Part shown: piece after piece, positions 1-6,215 of the stretch | Position numbering within the stretch: the first letter of the stretch is position 1 | Layout: every line of letters starts with the position of its first letter | Assembly (NCBI GenBank): GCA_002440065.1 | Contig: DJRK01000156.1 | Location: 1 to 7,506 of the forward strand | Source: Atopobium sp. UBA6362 | GTDB taxonomy: Bacteria; Actinomycetota; Coriobacteriia; Coriobacteriales; Atopobiaceae | Direction of reading: 5' to 3' | Length of the DNA: 7,506 bases | Notes under the pieces: model-generated | The model's input: only the letters and a program-made list of their open reading frames with translations | What the model was told of the DNA's origin: nothing | Database searches by the model: none | Position numbers and translations under genes: made by a program

Positions 1-695
1 TATTCCAGTGCCTGGTAGGGGAGAGGCCCGAGGACATCCACTGCATCTGGCTTACGGGCTCCGGCGGCCCCTTCTATGGGAAGACGCGCGCCGAGCTCGA
101 GACCGTTACCTGCGCAGACGCCCTTGCGCACCCCACCTGGTCCATGGGCTCAAAGATCACGATCGATTCTGCCTCCCTTATGAACAAGGGCCTCGAGGTC
201 ATCGAGGCGCACCACCTCTTCCAGGTGCCGATCGACTCCGTTCGCGTGCTCGTGCAAAGGCAGAGCAAGATCCACTCTATGGTGGAGTTCGCCGACGGCG
301 TCGTGAAGGCCCAGCTCGGCGGCTCGGACATGCGCGCGCCGATCCAGTACGCGCTGAGCTATCCGGAGCGTTGGGACGCCACGGTCGAGCGCGTGGACTG
401 GGGCAGCTGCGCCCCCATCACCTTTGGGGAGGCTGACGAGGAGACCTTCGGGTGTCTGCGCCTCGCGAAGGAGGCGGGTCGTGCGGGCGGCACGTTGCCC
501 TGCGCCATGAACGCCGCGAACGAGGTAGCGAACCTCGCTTTCCGCCAAGGCGCGTGCGGATTCACCGATATCGAGAAGATCGTTTCCCAGACGATGGACG
601 CGACGCCGGTCGAGAAGGTGGAGAGCATGCAGCAGATCCTCGACGTCGATGCGCGCTCGCGCTCGCTAGCAGAGAAGTTCCTCCAGGAGGTTTAA
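1..695 (+). CDS. dxr: 1-deoxy-D-xylulose 5-phosphate reductoisomerase, C-terminal part (5' end outside window)
   Basis: Dxr rearranges and reduces 1-deoxy-D-xylulose 5-phosphate with NADPH to 2-C-methyl-D-erythritol 4-phosphate, the second step of the cytosolic MEP isoprenoid pathway. The first full codon is at 3; 230 residues are visible up to TAA 693-695, against about 380-400 for the family. The NADPH-binding domain and the metal-binding Asp/Glu pair (D150/E152 in E. coli) lie just outside: the window opens at the FQCL segment that follows them. Visible motifs, in order: LTGSGGPF (substrate Ser), HPTWSMG, then DSASLMNKGLEVIEA, which holds the Ser, Asn, Lys and metal-binding Glu of the active site. 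The C-terminal helical domain ends normally. Oddity: the family's (I/V)HPQS or HRQS segment reads VQRQS here, so the conserved His is Gln (codon 255-257). First visible gene of a dxr-rseP-ispG operon. Identity is very secure. Confidence 0.97.
   Translation, partial: FQCLVGERPEDIHCIWLTGSGGPFYGKTRAELETVTCADALAHPTWSMGSKITIDSASLMNKGLEVIEAHHLFQVPIDSVRVLVQRQSKIHSMVEFADGVVKAQLGGSDMRAPIQYALSYPERWDATVERVDWGSCAPITFGEADEETFGCLRLAKEAGRAGGTLPCAMNAANEVANLAFRQGACGFTDIEKIVSQTMDATPVEKVESMQQILDVDARSRSLAEKFLQEV
685..690 (+). promoter_or_regulatory. Ribosome binding site of rseP
   Basis: AGGAGG lies inside the last codons of dxr, 5 nt before TTG 696 and 8 nt before TTG 699. The first in-frame ATG (711) is 20 nt away, too far for this site. 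This supports a TTG start for rseP and translational coupling to dxr. Confidence 0.8.
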
Positions 696-2105
696 TTGTT
701 GCCAAGCGTCATGTCTTTTCTCTCGGCAGTGTTCTGGGGGCTTTTGGTCCTCTCGGTGCTCGTCTTCATTCATGAAGGCGGGCACTACCTTGCTGCGCGC
801 GCGTTCGGCGTTCGCGTGACCGAGTTCATGCTCGGCTTGCCATGTCGTTGGAACCTTAGCTTCAAGAGCCGCCGCGTGGGAACGCGCATCGGCGTGACGC
901 CGCTCCTCTTGGGCGGATACAACCGTATCTGCGGCATGGAGCCAGTGGGCGATGCGCCGCTTGCCGATGTACTAGCCTGCGTACAGGAGCATGGCCGCAT
1001 AAGCATCGAGGACCTGGCAGCTGAGCTCGGTATTGACGATGACGATGCGCTGAACGCGCTCGTGACCCTCTCCGACTGGGCTTCGATCGAGCCTTACTAC
1101 GACCCCGAGCTCGGCGAGAAGCCCGAGCAGAAGACTTGGCCGAAATCCTTCCAGACCCTGGCTCGCGACGCGAACATGTTGACCGAGTTCGACCGCGGCC
1201 ATGATTTCTCGCTCGAAGGGTCGACCAGGGCCGGAGAACCTCGCGCAATCACCGGCGACCCCGAGCAGCTCCTCAATAATGAGCGCTCGCACACCTATCT
1301 GGGCAAGGGCTTCCTCAAGCGCTTCGCGATGCTCGTTGCCGGTCCGCTGATCAACGTGCTCTTCGCCTTCGTCGTCGTTGTTCTAGCCTACAGCATCGTG
1401 GGCATGGACGTCTCCTCGAACGAGGCGCGCATCGGTTCCATCGAGGACGGGTCTCTGGCGCAGGAAAGCGGTCTCCAGACCGATGACCTTATCCTCTCGG
1501 TCGCAGATGAAAACATGGACCCCGGCAGCATCGTGCAGGTCACCGACTGGTCTTCCATGACCGATGCCCTACATGTGTACCTTTCATCCGGCGAGAACTT
1601 CATCTTGAACGTCAGGCGCGGGGACGAACAGATTCAGGTTGCCGTCAACCAAGGAGAGGAGCCTCATGACCTTCTTGGCATCAATGCCACGACCGTCCGC
1701 TGGCGCCCCGACGTCCTCACCTCCTCGCGACTGGCGATCCGCTACGGCAAGTTCGTCGCCGACTACGTGGGGCAGCTACTCGTGCCGCAGAAAACCATGG
1801 AGGTCCTGAACCAGTCGTCCTCCGTCGTCGGCATCTCAGTCATGGCTTCCGAGGCCGCGAGCTCGGGTTTCTTGGACCTGCTGCTTCTGGCGGCGTCCAT
1901 CTCGATGTCGCTCGGCTTCATGAACCTGCTGCCCATACCCCCGCTCGACGGCGGCAAGATTCTCATCGAGGTGATTCAGCTCTTGATTCGGCGTCCACTT
2001 TCCCTCAAGGCCCAGAACGCCGTCTCCTACGTGGGTCTTGCTTTTTTCTTGTTCATCTTCATAGTCGTCGTGAAGAACGACATTTTTAGATTTATGATCG
2101 GATAG
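696..2105 (+). CDS. rseP: RseP-type site-2 zinc metalloprotease (M50) with a large cytoplasmic-loop insertion
   Basis: Intramembrane protease; family members cut membrane-anchored anti-sigma factors and leftover signal peptides within the membrane. 469 residues from TTG 696; TTG 699 is equally plausible and ATG 711 less so, judged by distance to the AGGAGG. TM1 (about 8-30) carries the zinc motif HEGGH (26-30). A GGY segment (73-75) marks the membrane-associated loop. TM2 is about 205-235 and follows the family's AGPLIN signature. A single PDZ-like domain spans about 242-330. TM3/TM4 lie at about 393-412 and 440-459, with the third zinc ligand in LLPIPPLDGG (D418). Unusual: about 135 residues separate GGY from the AGPL segment, against about 40 in E. 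coli RseP; the extra part includes a helix-turn-helix-like stretch (88-134). Sits between dxr and ispG, a linkage seen in many bacteria. Catalytic residues look intact; the native substrate cannot be read from the sequence. Confidence 0.94.
   Translation: MLPSVMSFLSAVFWGLLVLSVLVFIHEGGHYLAARAFGVRVTEFMLGLPCRWNLSFKSRRVGTRIGVTPLLLGGYNRICGMEPVGDAPLADVLACVQEHGRISIEDLAAELGIDDDDALNALVTLSDWASIEPYYDPELGEKPEQKTWPKSFQTLARDANMLTEFDRGHDFSLEGSTRAGEPRAITGDPEQLLNNERSHTYLGKGFLKRFAMLVAGPLINVLFAFVVVVLAYSIVGMDVSSNEARIGSIEDGSLAQESGLQTDDLILSVADENMDPGSIVQVTDWSSMTDALHVYLSSGENFILNVRRGDEQIQVAVNQGEEPHDLLGINATTVRWRPDVLTSSRLAIRYGKFVADYVGQLLVPQKTMEVLNQSSSVVGISVMASEAASSGFLDLLLLAASISMSLGFMNLLPIPPLDGGKILIEVIQLLIRRPLSLKAQNAVSYVGLAFFLFIFIVVVKNDIFRFMIG
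945..1310 (+). other. Insertion in RseP cytoplasmic loop, winged-helix-like plus acidic linker
   Basis: RseP residues 84-205, between the GGY membrane loop and TM2. Residues 88-134 fit a three-helix pattern: a helix (PLADVLACVQEHG), a second helix after RISIED (LAAELGI), then a third (DDDDALNALVTLSDW) running into a short hydrophobic strand (SIEPYY). This is the spacing of winged helix-turn-helix domains. The third, would-be recognition helix is strongly acidic, which argues against DNA binding and for a protein-contact role. The rest (about 135-200) is charged and poorly structured by eye. The domain call is by pattern only. Confidence 0.5.
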
Positions 2106-2118
2106 GAGCCGATTTTCC

Positions 2119-3216
2119 ATGAGCGATAACGCATCCCAAGAAAAGAAACTCCCCCGCGAGGCCACGCGCCCCGTATATGTGGGCAAGGTAAAGGTCGGCG
2201 GCGACGCTCCGGTCACCGTGCAGTCCATGTGCACGACCAAGACGGAAGACCCCGCCTCGACCCTCGCGCAGATCGAGCGGCTCGCGGACGCGGGTTGCGA
2301 GATCGTACGGGTAGCGATTCCCACGGAGCACGTCCTCGACGGCTTCAAGGAGATCTGCGCGTCCTCGCCCCTTCCCGTGGTGGCCGATATCCACTTTGAC
2401 CACAAGCTCGCGATAAAAGCGGCCCGCCGCGGGGCATCGGCGTTGCGCATCAACCCGGGAAACATCGGTTCGTGGGATAAGGTCGACGCCGTCATCGACG
2501 AAGCGGGGGCGGCCGGAATCCCTATTCGCATCGGCGTGAACGCCGGGTCGCTCGATCGTCGCATAGACGCGCGCGAGGACCTGACGCAGCCGCAGAAGCT
2601 CGTCATGAGCGCCGTGTCCTTCGTCGAGCATTTCCGCGACCGCGGCTTTGAGGACATCGTCATGTCCGCCAAGGTCCACGACGTCATGTCCACGATTCAG
2701 ACGAACCGCGAGCTCTCCCGGCTCCTCCCCGATGTCCCCCTCCACATAGGCGTGACCGAGGCGGGCACCATGCTCCAAGGAACGGTCAAGAACGTCTCGG
2801 CCCTCTCGGTGCTCCTGAGCGAGGGGATAGGCAACACCATGCGCCTCTCCTTGACGGCAGACCCCGTGGAGGAGGTCCGCGTTGCTTGGGAGCTACTCGC
2901 CGCTCTCGGCATGCGCAGGCTCCATCCCGAGCTCGTGAGCTGCCCTACCTGTGGCCGCTGTCAGGTCGACATGATCCCCATCGCAGAGGAGGTCGAGCGC
3001 AGGCTTCAGTCCGTCAGGGCGCCGATTTCCGTCGCCGTCATGGGCTGTGCCGTGAACGGGCCGGGAGAGGCCCGCGGCGCCGACATAGGCATGGCGAGCG
3101 GCAGGGGAGAGGCGCTTCTCTTCGCGAACGGGGAGCCGATCCGGAAAGTCCCCGAGGACCGCATGGTCGACGAGCTCTTCGAGGAGATCTCTCAGAGGTT
3201 CCCGGAAGAGCCATAA
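2119..3216 (+). CDS. ispG: 4-hydroxy-3-methylbut-2-en-1-yl diphosphate synthase (flavodoxin/ferredoxin)
   Basis: IspG reductively opens 2-C-methyl-D-erythritol 2,4-cyclodiphosphate to HMBPP, the penultimate MEP-pathway step, using a [4Fe-4S] cluster and electrons from ferredoxin or flavodoxin. 365 residues, the usual bacterial two-domain length. The N-terminal TIM barrel (about 15-265) shows VQSMCTTKT (34-42), ADIHFD (89-94), RINPGNIG (110-117), GVTEAGT (211-217) and GIGNTMRLSLT (236-246). The C-terminal Fe-S domain has CPTCGRC with C275 and C278, then MGCAVNGPGEA with C310 and E317, matching the three Cys plus one Glu cluster ligands. ATG 2119 has AGGAG at 2104-2108 overlapping the rseP stop, spacing 10. 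It lies 13 nt after rseP and shares pathway with dxr. No missing catalytic residue was seen. Confidence 0.97.
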   Translation: MSDNASQEKKLPREATRPVYVGKVKVGGDAPVTVQSMCTTKTEDPASTLAQIERLADAGCEIVRVAIPTEHVLDGFKEICASSPLPVVADIHFDHKLAIKAARRGASALRINPGNIGSWDKVDAVIDEAGAAGIPIRIGVNAGSLDRRIDAREDLTQPQKLVMSAVSFVEHFRDRGFEDIVMSAKVHDVMSTIQTNRELSRLLPDVPLHIGVTEAGTMLQGTVKNVSALSVLLSEGIGNTMRLSLTADPVEEVRVAWELLAALGMRRLHPELVSCPTCGRCQVDMIPIAEEVERRLQSVRAPISVAVMGCAVNGPGEARGADIGMASGRGEALLFANGEPIRKVPEDRMVDELFEEISQRFPEEP

Positions 3217-3254
3217 AGTGCGGTCTTCTCGCCAAGAAACGTTTAGCCGCCATT

Positions 3255-3297
3255 GGGCCCCGCCATCATCGCCATGAAGTCGACGAGGGCGGGGCCC
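3255..3297 (+). terminator. Perfect 10-bp GC hairpin after ispG, candidate transcription terminator
   Basis: Arms GGGCCCCGCC (3255-3264) and GGCGGGGCCC (3288-3297) are perfectly complementary around a 23-nt loop, 38 nt after the ispG stop. The downstream bases (TTCAAATG) lack a T-tract and the loop is long, so this is not a classical intrinsic terminator. It could be a weak terminator, an RNA-stabilising 3' end or a processing site. Position at an operon end is the best argument. Confidence 0.45.
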
Positions 3298-3355
3298 TTC
3301 AAATGACGTGCGCGTAGGCCATGCCTTGCCGTAAACTAATGACCACGTGAACTTT

Positions 3356-3371
3356 GCCCGCCAGCGCGGGC
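3356..3371 (+). other. Short hairpin in the proS leader
   Basis: GCCCGC (3356-3361) pairs with GCGGGC (3366-3371) around the loop CAGC, ending 11 nt before the proS Shine-Dalgarno. If transcribed, it lies in the 5' untranslated region. No T-tract follows and no T-box consensus (TGGNACCGCG-like) is present. A weak -10-like TAAACT sits at 3332-3337 without a convincing -35. Function unknown; it may be incidental in GC-rich DNA. Confidence 0.3.
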
Positions 3372-3382
3372 CTTGCTCAACG

Positions 3383-3388
3383 AAGGAG
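3383..3388 (+). promoter_or_regulatory. Ribosome binding site of proS, decides a TTG start
   Basis: AAGGAG sits 6 nt before TTG 3395. The longer open frame from GTG 3347 has no Shine-Dalgarno and adds 16 residues that do not resemble the family. ATG 3413 is 24 nt from the site, too far. Confidence 0.8.
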
Positions 3389-3394
3389 AGCATC

Positions 3395-5107
3395 TTGAAG
3401 CGCTACCAGACGATGTCGAGGCTCTATGCCCCGACCCTCAAGGAAGACCCCGCCGAGGCCGAGCTCGTGAGCCACAAGCTCCTGCTTCGCGCCGGCATGA
3501 TCCGCAAGACCGCCGCCGGCCTCTACAGCTACCTGCCGCTCTGCTGGCGCGTGATCCAAAAGATCGAGGGCGTCATCCGCGACGAGATGGAGGGCATCGG
3601 CGCACAGGAGATGCTCGCCCCGATAATCACCCCCGCCGAGCTCTGGGAGCAGTCCGGGCGCTTTGGCGCCTACGGCCCCGAGCTCATGCGCCTCAAGGAC
3701 CGCCACGAGCGCGACTTCGTGCTCGGGCCCACGCACGAGGAGACCTACACCGACCTCGTTCGCAACGAGCTGCGCAGTTATAAGCAGCTCCCGGTGACGC
3801 TCTACCACATCCAGGACAAGTTCCGCGACGAGCTCCGTCCTCGTTTTGGCCTCATGCGCGGCCGTGAGTTCATCATGAAGGACGCGTATTCCTTCTCCGC
3901 CACGCAGGAGTCGCTGCAGCAGTGCTACGACGACGAGAAGGCCGCCTACGCGCGCATCGCGGAGCGTTGCGGCTTGAAGGCGCTCCCCGTCGTGGCGGAC
4001 TCCGGCCAGATCGGCGGCGACACCTCGGTCGAGTTCATGGCCCTTGCCGATGCCGGCGAGGCCGAGCTCGTCTGGTGCGACTGCGGCTTCGCGGCCGATA
4101 CCGAGGCCGCGACCGCAAAGGTCGCCGTCGACGAGGGCGAGGCCGGCGAGCTCACGCGCGTTCACACTCCCGCCGCCGGCACTATCAACGATCTCTGCGA
4201 AGCGCTCGGCGTCGAGGCCACGGCCACGCGCAAGGCACTCGCGCTCATCGACGGCCAGGGCAAGCCGGTCGTGCTCTTCGTTCCCGGCGACCACGAGATG
4301 AACGACTGCAAGGCCGAGAACGCCTTTGGCGAGTACCACCTCATGACCGACGAAGAGCTGCGCGAGAACGGCCTCGTGAAGGGATTCATCGGCCCCGTGG
4401 GGCTCCCCGAGGGCATCCGCGTCGCCGCCGACGTCTCGCTGCGCGATTCCGAGTGGTGGCTCGTGGGCGCCAACCTCGTGAACTACCACTACCGTCACGC
4501 TCAGATGGGCCGCGACTTCACGGTCGACGAGTGGGTCGACGTGGTCTCCGCCAAGGAGGGCGACCTGTGCCCCAAGTGCGGCAAGCCCATGCACTCCGCA
4601 CGCGGTATCGAGATCTCCCAGGTCTTCCAGCTCGGCACCAAGTACTCCGAGGCTATGGGCGCGACGTTCATGGACGAGGACGGCTCCGAGAAGCCCTTCC
4701 TCATGGGCTGCTACGGGATCGGCGTCTCCCGCATGGTCTCGGCCGTCGTCGAGCAGCACAACGACGAGAACGGCATCTGCTGGCCGGTCTGCGTCGCGCC
4801 TTACGAGGTCGAGGTCGTCGCGATGAACGTGAAGGACGATGTCGTCTGGCCCATGGCACAGAAGGTGACCGAGGAGCTCTCCGCGGCCGACCTTGAAGTG
4901 CTTCTCGACGACCGTAAGGAGCGTCCCGGCGTCAAGTTCGCCGACGCGGACCTCATCGGCATCCCGTACCAGGTCGTCCTGGGCAAGAAGGGCGTTGCCT
5001 CCGGTAAGGCCGAGGTCAAGGTCCGCGCGACCGGCGAGCGCTTCGACGTCCCCTTCGAGGAGCTGACCGCTTGGCTCGGCGAGAGGATCGTTTCCGCGCG
5101 CGCCTAA
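3395..5107 (+). CDS. proS: Prolyl-tRNA synthetase, bacterial type with INS editing domain
   Basis: Charges tRNA-Pro with proline in the cytosol; class II synthetase. 570 residues from TTG 3395, the normal length for the bacterial type. The N-terminal catalytic core includes THEE (113-116), the proline-binding TXE segment, and motif 2 with RDELRPRFGLMRGREF (144-159). An insertion of about 170 residues (about 225-390) is the INS editing domain that hydrolyses Ala-tRNA-Pro. It includes GDHEMND (298-304) and K280, which I align by eye with the editing lysine K279 of E. coli. Cys pairs CDC (228-230) and CPKC (392-395) border the insertion. Motif 3 GCYGIGVSR (438-446) carries the class II Arg. The anticodon-binding domain is about 466-570. 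It is separated from ispG by 178 nt with two hairpins, so it may have its own promoter, although none is convincing. Identity is very secure. Confidence 0.97.
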   Translation: MKRYQTMSRLYAPTLKEDPAEAELVSHKLLLRAGMIRKTAAGLYSYLPLCWRVIQKIEGVIRDEMEGIGAQEMLAPIITPAELWEQSGRFGAYGPELMRLKDRHERDFVLGPTHEETYTDLVRNELRSYKQLPVTLYHIQDKFRDELRPRFGLMRGREFIMKDAYSFSATQESLQQCYDDEKAAYARIAERCGLKALPVVADSGQIGGDTSVEFMALADAGEAELVWCDCGFAADTEAATAKVAVDEGEAGELTRVHTPAAGTINDLCEALGVEATATRKALALIDGQGKPVVLFVPGDHEMNDCKAENAFGEYHLMTDEELRENGLVKGFIGPVGLPEGIRVAADVSLRDSEWWLVGANLVNYHYRHAQMGRDFTVDEWVDVVSAKEGDLCPKCGKPMHSARGIEISQVFQLGTKYSEAMGATFMDEDGSEKPFLMGCYGIGVSRMVSAVVEQHNDENGICWPVCVAPYEVEVVAMNVKDDVVWPMAQKVTEELSAADLEVLLDDRKERPGVKFADADLIGIPYQVVLGKKGVASGKAEVKVRATGERFDVPFEELTAWLGERIVSARA

Positions 5108-5127
5108 ACGCTGCCTGCATTCACGAG

Positions 5128-5155
5128 GCCCCGTCCCCGCTTGCGGGGACGGGGC
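5128..5155 (+). terminator. Perfect 13-bp GC-rich inverted repeat between proS and the next gene
   Basis: Arms 5128-5140 and 5143-5155 are perfect reverse complements around a central TT; as RNA it would form about 12 bp with a 4-nt loop. It begins 21 nt after the proS stop, as a terminator would. No U-tract follows (GCATTCAT), and the next gene's Shine-Dalgarno starts 9 nt downstream, leaving no space for a promoter in between. It could therefore be a terminator of proS transcripts, a partial (attenuating) one, or a stabilising leader structure of the downstream mRNA. Confidence 0.6.
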
Positions 5156-5174
5156 GCATTCATAAGGAGAGGAA

Positions 5175-6215
5175 ATGCATTACTCAGAACTTGCCGCCGC
5201 TGCCAGGGGAAACATCGGTCCTTATTGCAAGGCTTGCCCCAAATGCGATGGCCGCGCCTGCGGCAGCTCCATGCCCGGCCCAGGGTCCAAGGGCACCGGC
5301 ACCGCAGCCGCCCGTAATTATGCGGCCTGGCAGCGGATCATGGTGAACATGGACTGCGTTCACCCCAACTTCACCGCCTCTACCTCGACGACCGTCGTTG
5401 GTCAGGACCTGAGCCTCCCCGTCATGATCGGCCCGGTGGGCGACGTCCAGATGCATTACGGCAAGAAGTACGACACGCTCTCGTATAACGGCTGCATCCT
5501 GCGCGCCGCGGCCGAGGCCGGCACGCTCGCCTTTACGGGCGACGGCCTCAATGGCGAGATCATGACGAAGTCCTGCACACTGATAGCCGAGCTCGGCGGC
5601 CGAGGGGTCCCCACGGTCAAGCCTTGGGACATGAAGACGCTCGATGACAAGCTCTCGCAGGCACTTGCAGCGAAGTCCGCCATGCTCGCCATGGACATCG
5701 ACGCTTCGGGTCTGCCTTTCCTGCGCGGCCAGGAGCCTCCCGCCGGAGCAAAAGACGTGGAACAGCTCTCCGAGATTGCTGCCGCCTGCCATGAGTCGGG
5801 CGTCCCCTTCGTTCTCAAGGGCGTTATGACCCCGCAAGGCGCCGAGAAGGCCCTCAAGGCCGGCGCCGACGGCATCGTCGTCTCCAACCACGGCGGGCGT
5901 GTGCTCGACGGCGTGCCCGCCACGGCGTCGGTCCTGCCCCGCATCGTCGATGCGGTGGGAGACGACCTCGACGTGCTTGTGGACGGAGGGCTCCGCACGG
6001 GGCTCGACGTCTTCCGCGCGCTCGCGCTCGGAGCGAAGGCATGCCTTATGTGCAGGCCATTCGTCGTCGCCGTATTTGGCGGCGGCCAACAGGGGGCCAC
6101 GGACTACCTAGGGCAGATCGCCCGCGAGCTCGCCGACACCATGGAGATGTGCGGCGCCGCGACCATTGCCGACATCGACCGTTCGATGCTCTTTGACGGG
6201 GTGGAATCGTGGTAG
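5175..6215 (+). CDS. FMN-dependent alpha-hydroxy-acid oxidizing protein with N-terminal Cys cluster
   Basis: Member of the FMN-linked hydroxy-acid oxidase/dehydrogenase family (glycolate oxidase, lactate oxidase, L-lactate dehydrogenase), which oxidises 2-hydroxy acids to 2-oxo acids. 346 residues, TIM barrel. The C-terminal half has the flavin and active-site signature: LKG (K215), SNHGGRVLDG with the catalytic base H239 and substrate Arg R242, then DGGLRTG (270-276) and ALALGA for FMN phosphate binding. The N-terminus has C18, C21, C24 and C29 (C-x2-C-x2-C-x4-C), followed by a Gly-rich PGPGSKGTG. This is an arrangement I associate with homologues from anaerobes, and it suggests a metal or Fe-S site (inference). 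The usual YQLY-type segment is replaced by TVKPW (147-151). ATG 5175 has AAGGAGAGG at 5164-5172. It overlaps the downstream aminotransferase by 7 nt. Substrate and electron acceptor cannot be stated; lactate is one possibility. Confidence 0.88.
   Translation: MHYSELAAAARGNIGPYCKACPKCDGRACGSSMPGPGSKGTGTAAARNYAAWQRIMVNMDCVHPNFTASTSTTVVGQDLSLPVMIGPVGDVQMHYGKKYDTLSYNGCILRAAAEAGTLAFTGDGLNGEIMTKSCTLIAELGGRGVPTVKPWDMKTLDDKLSQALAAKSAMLAMDIDASGLPFLRGQEPPAGAKDVEQLSEIAAACHESGVPFVLKGVMTPQGAEKALKAGADGIVVSNHGGRVLDGVPATASVLPRIVDAVGDDLDVLVDGGLRTGLDVFRALALGAKACLMCRPFVVAVFGGGQQGATDYLGQIARELADTMEMCGAATIADIDRSMLFDGVESW

Noticed and set aside
3242..3310. Short reverse-strand reading through the ispG-proS hairpin ending GPNGG
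   Set aside because: No start codon with a ribosome site; the repeated Gly-Pro comes from the inverted repeat itself.
3321..3350. Nine-codon upstream ORF (MPCRKLMTT) before proS
   Set aside because: No Shine-Dalgarno and a single Pro codon, so no case for a leader peptide.
3217..3394. T-box riboswitch in front of proS
   Set aside because: Synthetase genes of Gram-positives often have one, but no T-box consensus, specifier loop or antiterminator can be found, and the gap is short.
3377..4759. Long antisense open frame (about 460 codons) opposite proS
   Set aside because: It is a by-product of G/C-rich third positions in proS. The translation is low-complexity (Val, Leu, Ala, Glu, Asp, His) with no recognisable domain, and proS is unambiguous on the + strand.
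3922..4896. Second + strand open frame inside proS, very Arg-rich
   Set aside because: Out-of-frame shadow of proS; Arg/Gly/Pro-rich composition typical of a shifted frame in GC-rich DNA.
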